Shown here piece after piece: positions 1-5,859 of a stretch of DNA of 5,859 bases; positions within the stretch are counted from its first letter, which is position 1; every line of letters starts with the position of its first letter. The position numbers and the translations under genes were made by a program. This DNA is from Gammaproteobacteria bacterium (lineage in GTDB: Bacteria; Pseudomonadota; Gammaproteobacteria; Pseudomonadales; Azotimanducaceae): NCBI GenBank assembly GCA_027295975.1, contig JAPUJX010000573.1, positions 1 through 5,859 on the forward strand, in the 5' to 3' direction. The notes under the pieces are model-generated. The model ran no database searches. It had not been told where the DNA came from and saw only the letters and a list, made by a program, of their open reading frames with translations.

Positions 1-255
1 CACAGGCCTCCGTCCCGGTCTTACGAGCACGTATTGTCCAGACTATACGGTCGGAGGTGACGGGTTGCTGGATTTTACGGGGGCTGGAATGGGTAGGGCC
101 ACCGCGTCGAATTTGTGCTTCTCGTTCTGGGGTTATCGCCCTGGCGACCCAGCGCCAAGCGTATGTCCTGATCCAAGCGTAAGCCTATGCCCTGATCCAT
201 AGCGCACCGCCGTTCAACGTTTGTGGTTTGATAATCTGATGCGCCTGTATTTACA
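1..255. other. Non-coding stretch downstream of the tRNA gene
   Basis: I see no convincing gene here. Open frames on both strands are short, and the longest minus-strand one runs through the tRNA, so it is not credible. Two weak structures are visible. Positions 30-49 form an imperfect inverted repeat (CGTAT pairing with ATACG, an inner GTC/GAC, one T-T mismatch), flanked more widely by CCTCCG (7-12) and CGGAGG (52-57). Positions 157-204 hold a degenerate tandem repeat, listed separately. No T-rich terminator follows the 3' end of the minus-strand tRNA. Confidence 0.5.
157..204. repeat. Degenerate 24-bp tandem repeat, two copies
   Basis: The stretch starting at 157 is repeated with a 24-bp offset starting at 181. 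Over the first 19 positions the copies differ at two sites (161/185 and 166/190). Both copies contain TCCTGATCCA or CCCTGATCCA and end near AGCG. The repeat is 52 bp downstream of the tRNA 3' end. The period is a multiple of three, so a minus-strand reading gives a short repeated DQGI/DQDI peptide, but nothing else supports a gene there. Confidence 0.6.
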
Positions 256-331
<76 letters not shown>

Positions 332-402
332 GACAATGTACAGTGTGCACGCTAAGCATGTTCCATCCAAGGGGGAGAAAATCAAGCAATGCATGAACTT
401 TT

Positions 403-418
403 GCCCACGCCTGTGGGC
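403..418. repeat. Short hairpin, 6-bp GC-rich stem
   Basis: GCCCAC at 403-408 pairs with GTGGGC at 413-418 around a four-base loop. Read on the minus strand, the direction of both flanking genes, the stem is followed by AAAAG rather than a T run, so it is not a standard intrinsic terminator. It lies about 70 bp upstream of the tRNA. Confidence 0.45.
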
Positions 419-431
419 GCGTCGAGATTCT

Positions 432-465
432 GGTCAAAAGCGCTTCCGCGGAAGCGTCTTTGACC
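432..465. repeat. 34-nt inverted repeat with perfect 16-bp palindromic core
   Basis: The core at 441-456, CGCTTCCGCGGAAGCG, is a perfect palindrome. It is flanked by GGTCAAA (432-438) and TTTGACC (459-465), which also pair, leaving only two imperfect positions per side between the arms and the core. It lies 104 bp beyond the amidohydrolase stop and 100 bp before the tRNA, both minus-strand. No T run follows it on either strand. It could be a processing or stabilising hairpin at the end of the amidohydrolase transcript, or a binding site for a dimeric DNA-binding protein; the sequence does not decide. Confidence 0.6.
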
Positions 466-569
466 GCCGATAGCCTGACTCCGGAGATAGATTGGCGACC
501 GCCCGATTACGGTCACATCGCCTGGGTGCTGCATCGGTTTGCGTAACGATTGTGAAAGATTTTTTTGGT

Positions 570-1925
570 TCAGGAACCGCCGTTGCGCCGCGCGATATCC
601 GCCAAGCCCGCTTCGCGCATGCGTTTATCCATCCAACGCCCGCGAATCATCACGCCCTCGATGGATCTGCTGTTGGCGATATTTTCCAATGGGTTTCTCG
701 AGAGCCACACGAGATCGGCGGCCAGGCCCGGCTGCAGCCGTCCGAATTCTTTCTCGAGGCCGAAAAACCGTGCCGGATTGGTGGTGCCGGTTGCGAGTGC
801 TTCGTAAGGGGTCAGTCCCGCGGCTACCATGGACTCGAGTTCTCTGTGGATGGAAACGCCAGGTACGTTGAAATACTGGGGTGAGTCCGAGCCAAGCAGA
901 ATCCCGACGCCGCCGTCGTGTAACGATTTGATGATGTGGCTGCGCAATTCCAGGAAGCTGGTTCCGAGATCCTCGTTTCTGGCCGCATTGCGGGCGCGAC
1001 GGCTGAAGTTCGCCAACAGGGTTCGAGGCAGATAGACGTTTTGCGCTCTGGAGATTAATTCCTCCGCGCTCTCGGTGGAGGAAGAATTCTCCAGCAGCGT
1101 CTGGGTCGGGACGATCCAGGCACCGGCTCGGTGGGTCTGGCGCACGAGGTCGACGAGCCTTGTGATATCCGCATGGGGAGTCAGCCCGACACCAAAACCC
1201 GCCCTGACGCGATTTCCGTGGGCGTCTGGTTCAGGCACCAGGGCCGCGATGTAACCGTCGAGGTGATCGATGGTGAGTTGCCGACGTTCGAGGGCATGGG
1301 TGAGTCCCACCGCTGCGGGTACGTGTCCGGCAAAGCCGATTCCCTGCAGCCTGGCCTCCTCCGCCATGGCGTCGTACTCGGCGAGGGTCAACCCGGGGTG
1401 GATTTTCAGGAAGTCGTAACCGGCCGCTTTTTGTGCCCGCACCATCTCTCGGGCCTGATCCGGGCTGGATACCGAATTGCCGTTGAAGGAGGGTCCGGAA
1501 GTGATGAGTCTCGGTCCGGACACCCGATGGTCCATCAGCGCCTGCTTGAGTGCCAGGTGATCGGGGTGCCCGAGCATGCCGCGAGCCGTGGTAATGCCGT
1601 GGGCGATCCACAGAAACAGCACGTCGTCGCGATACTGTTGGCCCTGGTTCGGTGCCGGAACGTGAGCGTGCATCTCCGCGAGCCCTGGAATCAGATAACC
1701 GCCGCGCATGTCGATCACGGTCGTGTTGACGCTTGTGCCGAGGTCGCGGCCCATGGTTTTGATGCGACCGTCTCGAACCAGAAGATCGGCCTGGATGACA
1801 TCGGGGGAGGCCATGGTGATGAGATGACCGTTTGTGAACAGATAGTCAGATTCGGCGTTTGCGGCCAAGCTGCTCAACGAGAGCAACGTGATGGTTAACA
1901 CATTGGACACGCCGGAGGGTCTCAT
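570..1925 (-). CDS. Secreted metal-dependent amidohydrolase (imidazolonepropionase/prolidase-like)
   Basis: This 451-residue protein belongs to the amidohydrolase superfamily, TIM-barrel enzymes that hydrolyse amide or similar bonds with a bound metal centre. Residues 1-24 form a Sec signal peptide ending in ANA, so it probably acts in the periplasm. A small N-terminal beta domain (about 28-80) leads into the HxH metal motif in GLAEMHAHVP (H86, H88). The other expected ligands are visible: K174 in FLKIHPG (candidate carboxylated lysine), H201 in GHVP, H221 in DHLDG, and D347 in LLGSDSP. The C-terminal part (NPARFFGL through AADLVWL) is the usual return to the beta domain. The ligand set looks complete, so the enzyme should be active; the substrate cannot be read from the sequence. 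Dipeptidase or imidazolonepropionase-like activity is the closest family guess. ATG at 1925 is preceded by GGGGAGA at good spacing. It lies 38 bp downstream of the DUF169 gene, probably in the same operon. Confidence 0.9.
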   Translation of the reverse strand: MRPSGVSNVLTITLLSLSSLAANAESDYLFTNGHLITMASPDVIQADLLVRDGRIKTMGRDLGTSVNTTVIDMRGGYLIPGLAEMHAHVPAPNQGQQYRDDVLFLWIAHGITTARGMLGHPDHLALKQALMDHRVSGPRLITSGPSFNGNSVSSPDQAREMVRAQKAAGYDFLKIHPGLTLAEYDAMAEEARLQGIGFAGHVPAAVGLTHALERRQLTIDHLDGYIAALVPEPDAHGNRVRAGFGVGLTPHADITRLVDLVRQTHRAGAWIVPTQTLLENSSSTESAEELISRAQNVYLPRTLLANFSRRARNAARNEDLGTSFLELRSHIIKSLHDGGVGILLGSDSPQYFNVPGVSIHRELESMVAAGLTPYEALATGTTNPARFFGLEKEFGRLQPGLAADLVWLSRNPLENIANSRSIEGVMIRGRWMDKRMREAGLADIARRNGGS

Positions 1926-1963
1926 AATGGTTCTCCCCTGTTTGCCGGGTGGCGGATGCCGGG

Positions 1964-2752
1964 TCAGCCGGAGTAACTCACGCCCATCCCGGCACGGACG
2001 TCGTTGTTTACTCCATAACCTGGAATCGGATACCGCAACCCATTGCGGGATAGATGCTCCATACCGCTGATCACTTTCGGCAGGTAACGCGGTGGTATTG
2101 CCATGAGGAGTTCATCTTCCATCACGCCGCCGTAACGGCGTTCTGCAAAACAGGGGATGGAGAGGCTCGGCTCGCCCGTGGCAAGTGCTCGCCCCCAGGA
2201 ATCGGCGCACGAAGATTCGCCCACGCAACTCCATTCGAGCTTCCTGTAACCGGTCCATTGTAATCCGTTGATGAATATGATCATTTGCGCCGGAGTCGCG
2301 TAGATGAGGCAGATATCGGGTGGGTTCAAACGGCCGCTTGCCAGCGGGCTGACCGCCATGGCTTCGTACTCGCCGTATGGTGCTACATCCATTGCGTGCT
2401 GGTGGGCACTGGCTTCTTCCTGATTCTCGTACCAGACTCCGGCCATGCGACTCCCGGTCAGCCATTCCTCACTGCGTGGATGTAAGCCGATCACGGTACT
2501 GCACTGGGCTCCAACGAGGTCCTCAACGGTGATCCCGACGGTCCAACCGTTGCGCGACGCCTGGCCGACGATCTGATCGGTAGTATGGATGGCGGAAGGG
2601 CGGCGCACGCGCGGGATGGACTCCATTTCCGCGACGGTCGTGAAGAGCTTCATGCCGATGGGCGTGGTGCGCAGACGTAACATACGATTCAGGGAATCGA
2701 CCAGCTCGCCCCAGTCGAAGTGGGTTTGATCGGTGGCTATGGTTTCGCTCAT
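1964..2752 (-). CDS. DUF169 family protein
   Basis: This 262-residue protein resembles the DUF169 family (COG2043), found in archaea and bacteria and of unknown function. Family-like features are the N-terminal LRLRTTPIGMKL, the GAQCS segment (C84), PPDICLIYATPAQM (about 134-147), and the C-terminal IPCFAERR (C191) followed by MEDELLMAIPPRYL. Further cysteines at C166 and C172, spaced CX5C, make a metal or iron-sulfur site possible, but that is inference. There is no signal peptide or membrane segment, so it is probably cytoplasmic, unlike the exported enzyme encoded next. I chose the ATG at 2752, which has GGAAC just upstream; a TTG at 2809 would add 19 residues that do not look like family sequence. 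It is the first gene of a likely two-gene minus-strand unit. I found no convincing promoter upstream. Confidence 0.85.
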   Translation of the reverse strand: MSETIATDQTHFDWGELVDSLNRMLRLRTTPIGMKLFTTVAEMESIPRVRRPSAIHTTDQIVGQASRNGWTVGITVEDLVGAQCSTVIGLHPRSEEWLTGSRMAGVWYENQEEASAHQHAMDVAPYGEYEAMAVSPLASGRLNPPDICLIYATPAQMIIFINGLQWTGYRKLEWSCVGESSCADSWGRALATGEPSLSIPCFAERRYGGVMEDELLMAIPPRYLPKVISGMEHLSRNGLRYPIPGYGVNNDVRAGMGVSYSG

Positions 2753-2837
2753 TTTTGTTCCAGTGGTCGTCTTTCGATAATGATTACACGCTTTCTCGAT
2801 GGCGGACAACCAGGATTCCCCCTGTGCGTGTTTGGGC

Positions 2838-2843
2838 TATGAT
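2838..2843 (+). promoter_or_regulatory. Candidate -10 element for the DUF1330-like gene
   Basis: TATGAT matches the sigma-70 -10 consensus at five of six positions and lies 29 bp before the GTG start, giving a plausible short leader. The expected -35 zone (about 2814-2821) is a poor match, so this rests on the -10 box alone. Confidence 0.3.
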
Positions 2844-2872
2844 TTGCAGATCGGAAAACAGAACTGAGTGGT

Positions 2873-3616
2873 GTGAGTCGGCCCCTGATCGGATTTTTGT
2901 TGTTCTGCGTGATCCTCGGTGGTACTGCGGGGCTGGCGGCGTGGTTTGTGGGCCCTGCCATTCTCTCCCTTGCTCTGGACGAAAAGCAGCGAAACGAACC
3001 CTACTATCTTCTCCATTTTGCCGCGTTGAAGCCTGGCGTGAAGGAAGATTACACCAGGGCGTATGAGGCGCCGATGCAGCGGTTGGTGGTTGCGGATGGC
3101 GGTCATCTCCTGTGGCGGGCCGATATGCTGCAGTTGGTGGAAGGTTCGGTGCGGGATGAGTGGACACAGGTGGTGCTCGTACGATTCCCCCGGGCGGCCG
3201 AATTTGTCCAGATGATCACGAGCAGCGAATATCGGCATATCAGCGCCGCGAATCCAGTCGAGCGTGTTGTTGTCGGCATTCGTGAAGTACCCGATGACCT
3301 TGCCCGGGATGCCGTGATAGTGCTCTATCTGTTCCGGTTGGCTGAGGCTGCCGCAGATGGATTCCGGGGGATGGCTCGTAAGATGGTCAATCTCGAGCAG
3401 TACGGCGGTCTTGTGGTCTGGGAAACTGCTATATCGATGATCGAAGGGAAAACCGAGAACTGGGACCGGCTGATCGCGTTGCGGTTCGAAACGGTCGAGC
3501 GGGCGGAATCCTGGCTCAGAGATCCGGTCAGCGTTACCGAACGTGCCATCGCGAGGCGAAATATGCAGCAGGTGGTGGTGTTATTGCTTCAGGGTGAGCG
3601 GGTAGGTGGGTCGTAA
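2873..3616 (+). CDS. Membrane-anchored protein with two tandem DUF1330-like domains
   Basis: The 247-residue product starts with a hydrophobic helix (about 5-31), best read as an uncleaved anchor placing the rest in the periplasm. Two similar domains follow, at about 42-137 and 146-242. Each has a hydrophobic first strand (YYLLHFAAL; VIVLYLFRL), a helix, a GG-hydrophobic-W strand (GGHLLWRA at 76-84; GGLVVWET at 178-185), an EG turn (90-91; 191-192), a basic strand ending in RF (VVLVRF; LIALRF), then an E-rich helix. This matches DUF1330-type dimeric alpha/beta barrel (ferredoxin-like) folds, so the two halves may form one intramolecular barrel. No function is established. The second copy is more diverged and lacks the EYRH-like end of the first. 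The start is GTG at 2873; an in-frame TGA at 2840-2842 rules out a much longer form. The SD is weak (GAGTGG very close, or GGAAAA too far). The gene converges on the PEP-CTERM gene, 13 bp between stops. Confidence 0.8.
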   Translation: MSRPLIGFLLFCVILGGTAGLAAWFVGPAILSLALDEKQRNEPYYLLHFAALKPGVKEDYTRAYEAPMQRLVVADGGHLLWRADMLQLVEGSVRDEWTQVVLVRFPRAAEFVQMITSSEYRHISAANPVERVVVGIREVPDDLARDAVIVLYLFRLAEAAADGFRGMARKMVNLEQYGGLVVWETAISMIEGKTENWDRLIALRFETVERAESWLRDPVSVTERAIARRNMQQVVVLLLQGERVGGS

Positions 3617-3629
3617 GCGAAGAGTGGAA

Positions 3630-3953
3630 TCAGATCCTGGACGAGTAACGGCGGACCCAGAACAGTCCGGCTAATCCAACCGCTATTACTCCGAGACTGG
3701 ACAGATCGGGTTCCGGCAGAATGAAAGGCGCGGCCGGTGGTGAGGATTCAAACTCGGCTTCTTCCGGGTCGGCGTTTATTGACTCTATCGTCGTTCTGTC
3801 TGATAAGGAGAATGTACCGGCTGAGGGTGTCGTAGTCCCCTCATCGACGTTTTCTGATGCCCAAACCCCGGCGGAGGTTAAACATGCCGATAACAGAGTT
3901 ACCAGGAAAGAGATGATCAGCCGTTTGGATAACATTTTTTTTCTTGCAGCCAT
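3630..3953 (-). CDS. Very small PEP-CTERM sorting-domain protein
   Basis: The product is about 107 residues. Its C-terminus has the classic PEP-CTERM layout: LPEPDLSSLG, a short hydrophobic helix (VIAVGLAGLFWV) and an arginine-containing tail (RRYSSRI). In known systems this tail is recognised by an exosortase (EpsH/XrtA type), tying the protein to outer-surface or exopolysaccharide export; no exosortase lies in this window. The N-terminus is a signal peptide (KRLIISFLVTLLSACLTSAGVWA). Two cleavage modes are possible: signal peptidase I after VWA, or signal peptidase II at LSAC, which fits a lipobox. The segment between signal and sorting tail is only about 50 residues, acidic and rich in Ser, Thr and Pro, with no recognisable domain. 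The start is uncertain: GTG at 3956, ATG at 3953 and ATG at 3935 are all in frame and none has a good SD. A 13-bp tandem duplication and an A8 run lie in this start region. Confidence 0.85.
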   Translation of the reverse strand: MAARKKMLSKRLIISFLVTLLSACLTSAGVWASENVDEGTTTPSAGTFSLSDRTTIESINADPEEAEFESSPPAAPFILPEPDLSSLGVIAVGLAGLFWVRRYSSRI

Positions 3954-3968
3954 CACTTGCAGCCATCA
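3943..3968. repeat. Perfect 13-bp tandem duplication at a gene start
   Basis: CTTGCAGCCATCA occurs twice without a gap (3943-3955 and 3956-3968) and is followed on the minus strand by an A8 run (3942-3935). Each copy carries an ATG for the minus strand, at 3953 and 3966. Since 13 is not a multiple of three, the two ATGs are in different frames; only the inner one is in frame with the PEP-CTERM gene. Confidence 0.9.
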
Positions 3969-3970
3969 AT

Positions 3971-3980
3971 AGGAGCACCT
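3971..3980. promoter_or_regulatory. Overlapping Shine-Dalgarno-like sites on both strands
   Basis: On the plus strand AGGAG (3971-3975) sits 6 nt before a TTG at 3982 that would extend the FDFW-motif protein by 15 residues. On the minus strand AGGTG (3980-3976) sits 9 nt before the out-of-frame ATG at 3966 of the PEP-CTERM gene. Neither serves the start I prefer for its gene. Confidence 0.4.
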
Positions 3981-4026
3981 GTTGAAGTGTATTGAAGAAG
4001 GCCGCGCGATTCAGCGGGACACTTGT

Positions 4027-4560
4027 ATGAGATGTAAAAGATTGTTCGCAGCGTTGTCATTATCCGGTTGGTGTGTTTTGGCGGTGGCAGCACCGGTGCC
4101 GTGTGGAGAGCCCGTTTATCAGGACTTCGACTTCTGGCTCGGTAAGTGGGAGGTTCATGTAGCCAACGGTCAACCCGCTGGCGCCAATCATATCGCCCGG
4201 GCACAGAAGGGCTGTTTGCTTGTGGAAAACTGGCTTGGAGTCCAGGGAAGTACCGGTACCAGCTTGAATTTCTACGACCCCGTAGCGGCCCAGTGGCGAC
4301 AGCTGTGGGTGTCTCCGGGGGTAATCATCGATATCCGTGGTGGCTTGAACGACGGCAGCATGGTCCTCGAAGGGCTGATCACCTACACCAGCACCAGCGA
4401 ACGGTACCCTTTCAAAGGCATTTGGACTCGCCTCGACGGCGGCCGGGTTCGCCAGTTCTTCGAGGAGTCCCGCACACCGGGCCAATGGAAACCCTGGTTT
4501 GAAGGCTTCTATACACGGGTTGAGGAAGGGATCTCGGGATTGGCCGGGAAAGATAAATAG
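4027..4560 (+). CDS. Exported FDFWxGxWEV-motif protein (DUF1579-like)
   Basis: From ATG 4027 the product is 177 residues. Residues 1-21 form a Sec signal peptide (basic MRCKR, hydrophobic core, AVA end), so it is probably periplasmic. The mature protein opens with YQDFDFWLGKWEV (about 31-43), a hallmark of small exported beta-rich proteins annotated as DUF1579-like or hypothetical. Further family-like segments are the KGCLLVENW strand, SLNFYDPVAAQWRQLWV, GSMVLEG and GRVRQFFEESRTPGQWKPWFEGFYTR. The fold is probably a lipocalin-like barrel that could bind a small ligand, which is inference; no catalytic residues are evident. C26 and C63 could form a disulfide. The start is ambiguous: TTG at 3982 has a better SD (AGGAG, 6 nt away) but would put 15 extra residues before the signal peptide, whereas ATG 4027 has only GGGA upstream. 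The gene is divergent from the PEP-CTERM gene and 112 bp upstream of the acyl-CoA dehydrogenase. Confidence 0.82.
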   Translation: MRCKRLFAALSLSGWCVLAVAAPVPCGEPVYQDFDFWLGKWEVHVANGQPAGANHIARAQKGCLLVENWLGVQGSTGTSLNFYDPVAAQWRQLWVSPGVIIDIRGGLNDGSMVLEGLITYTSTSERYPFKGIWTRLDGGRVRQFFEESRTPGQWKPWFEGFYTRVEEGISGLAGKDK

Positions 4561-4672
4561 CGCTTATTCGAAGTGAATCAAGATGGACGCCAGTCGGCGC
4601 CGCGCTCGACAATCTGGTCTCGTTTTGATTTCATGATCGTTTGGGTTTCGGGACTTCGGGGGACGATTTGAC

Positions 4673-5818
4673 ATGCCAATGATCCTTAACGAAGAGCAGA
4701 ATATGCTCAAGGACACAGCCAAAAATTTCTGTGCCAACAACGCGCCTATCGGTCAACTGCGTAAGCTGAGAGATGAGGACAATGCCGATGGCTTCGATCG
4801 AGATACCTGGGCTTCCATGGTGGAACTTGGCTGGGCGGGTATTCCTTTTCCCGAAGAGCATGGCGGGTTGGCGTTTGGTTACAAGGGTTTAGGCGTGGTT
4901 ACCGAGGAAACCGGTCGTACCCTTGCCCCAAGCCCGCTGTACGCAACCGTCTGGGTTGCGGGCACCGCCGTCAACATCGGCGGCAGCGATGTACAGAAAA
5001 GCGAGTTGTTGCCCAGGATCGCGGCGGGCGAACTGCTGATGACCCTGGCACTGGAGGAATCCCACCGTCACAGTCCATATGGGATAACGATGACAGCGGT
5101 TGCCTCCGGCGATGGTTATACCCTCGATGGCCGCAAAACCTTCGTTCTCGATGGCCATGTGGCAGACAAGCTCATCGTTGCGGCGAGGACGTCGGGCGCT
5201 TCCGGGGACCGCGACGGCATTACCCTGTTCATCGTTGATCGAACGGCAGCCGGTGTTGAAGTGACCCGCACGAGGATGGTGGATTCCCGCAACGCGGCGA
5301 ACATCGCCTTCAACGGCGTCAGCGTGGCGGGGGAATCAATTCTCGGTGTCAAAGACAACGGTGCCGACGTTCTGGATCCCACCCTCGACATTGCCAGAAT
5401 CGGCATCGCCTCGGAGATGCTGGGTTCGCTCCAGGAATGTTTTGAGCGCACCATTGAGTACCTGAAAGAGCGTAAGCAGTTTGGCGTGCCAATCGGGTCG
5501 TTCCAGGCGTTGAAACACAGAGCCGCGGACATGTTCTGCGAGGTGGAGCTGTCGAAATCCTGTGTGCTCGAAGCGCTTACGGCGCTGGATGAACAACGCG
5601 ACGGCGAGGAAATCGCCAAGCTTGCAAGCCTCACCAAGGCAAAGGTGGGCGAAACATATCACCTGGTTTCCCGCGAAGGCATCCAGATGCACGGTGGCAT
5701 CGGCATGACCGATGAGTTCGACATCGGTTTTTTCATCAAACGCGCGGCGGTCAGCGAGCAGACTTTTGGCGATGTGAACTTTCATCGCAACCGCTACGGT
5801 GAACTGGAAGGTTACTGA
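4673..5818 (+). CDS. Acyl-CoA dehydrogenase family protein
   Basis: The 381-residue length is typical of acyl-CoA dehydrogenases, FAD enzymes that introduce an alpha-beta double bond into acyl-CoA thioesters and pass electrons to electron-transfer flavoprotein. Visible in order are the N-terminal helical domain (LNEEQNMLKDTAKNF; LGWAGIPFPEEHGG at 52-65; EETGRTLAPSPL at 78-89), the beta domain with ALEESHRHSP at 126-134 where the flavin-binding segment lies, GYTLDGRKTFVLDG at 148-161, and the C-terminal helical domain with YLKERKQFGVPIGSFQALKHRAADM (263-287) and QMHGGIGMTDEFD (338-350). The style (LAPSPL, TDEFD rather than TWE) recalls FadE-like enzymes of steroid or branched acyl-chain catabolism, but the substrate is not determined. 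The catalytic glutamate is not at the isovaleryl-CoA dehydrogenase position, where the aligned stretch reads LDIARIGIA. ATG 4673 follows GGGGGA at about 9 nt. The protein looks cytoplasmic. It may start an operon continuing past the window. Confidence 0.93.
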   Translation: MPMILNEEQNMLKDTAKNFCANNAPIGQLRKLRDEDNADGFDRDTWASMVELGWAGIPFPEEHGGLAFGYKGLGVVTEETGRTLAPSPLYATVWVAGTAVNIGGSDVQKSELLPRIAAGELLMTLALEESHRHSPYGITMTAVASGDGYTLDGRKTFVLDGHVADKLIVAARTSGASGDRDGITLFIVDRTAAGVEVTRTRMVDSRNAANIAFNGVSVAGESILGVKDNGADVLDPTLDIARIGIASEMLGSLQECFERTIEYLKERKQFGVPIGSFQALKHRAADMFCEVELSKSCVLEALTALDEQRDGEEIAKLASLTKAKVGETYHLVSREGIQMHGGIGMTDEFDIGFFIKRAAVSEQTFGDVNFHRNRYGELEGY

Positions 5819-5859
5819 TATTACCCGGGCAGGGTGGTTATCGAGGGTTAACGGTTCGA

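Noticed and set aside
494..522. Bulged stem (GACCG/CGGTC plus GGC/GCC) downstream of the amidohydrolase gene
   Set aside because: Only 5+3 pairs with a five-base bulge and no following T run; too weak to call a terminator.
551..568. T7 run after the amidohydrolase stop as a plus-strand terminator
   Set aside because: No plus-strand gene precedes it and the possible stem just upstream is only about four pairs; on the minus strand the run is A, which does not terminate.
1131..1898. Plus-strand open frame of 255 codons opposite the amidohydrolase
   Set aside because: It is antisense to a gene with clear signal peptide and catalytic motifs, and its translation shows no domain; it is a codon-bias shadow.
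2753..2809. N-terminal extension of the DUF169 protein from TTG 2809
   Set aside because: The extra 19 residues do not resemble the family, and ATG 2752 has its own SD-like GGAAC.
4561..4672. Promoter or terminator between the FDFW-motif gene and the acyl-CoA dehydrogenase
   Set aside because: No -35/-10 pair with acceptable spacing and no stem followed by a T run could be found by eye, so co-transcription versus separate promoters is left open.
5116..5785. Minus-strand open frames of 149 and 173 codons opposite the acyl-CoA dehydrogenase
   Set aside because: Antisense shadows of a well-supported gene, with no recognisable protein features.

Overview
The window looks like chromosomal DNA from a moderately GC-rich Gram-negative bacterium, most likely a gammaproteobacterium. 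The pointers are a proteobacterial-style tRNA-Ala(CGC) with an encoded CCA end, exported proteins with Sec signal peptides, a PEP-CTERM protein (a sorting system of Gram-negative exopolysaccharide producers) and an acyl-CoA dehydrogenase. The lineage is an inference from gene types, not from a marker gene.

Layout from left to right. 1-255 has no recognisable gene, only a degenerate 24-bp tandem repeat. 256-331 (minus) is tRNA-Ala with anticodon CGC. 332-569 is non-coding and holds a strong 34-nt inverted repeat and a smaller hairpin. 570-1925 (minus) is a secreted metal-dependent amidohydrolase, and 1964-2752 (minus) is a cytoplasmic DUF169 protein 38 bp upstream of it; the two probably form an operon transcribed DUF169 then amidohydrolase. 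Divergent from them, 2873-3616 (plus) encodes a membrane-anchored protein with two tandem DUF1330-like (dimeric alpha/beta barrel) domains. It converges, with 13 bp between stop codons, on a very small PEP-CTERM protein (3630-3953, minus). Divergent again, 4027-4560 (plus) encodes an exported protein with an FDFWLGKWEV motif (DUF1579-like). An acyl-CoA dehydrogenase (4673-5818, plus) closes the window.

There is no phage, insertion sequence, CRISPR array or obvious defence system here, and the genes do not form one clear pathway. Strand changes at 2752/2873, 3616/3630 and 3953/4027 split the window into short transcription units. The most noteworthy points are the start region of the PEP-CTERM gene, where a perfect 13-bp tandem duplication next to an A8 run has moved an SD-preceded ATG out of frame; the combination of a lipobox-like signal with a PEP-CTERM tail on a tiny acidic protein; the duplicated DUF1330-like domain; and the pairing of an uncharacterised DUF169 protein with an exported amidohydrolase.
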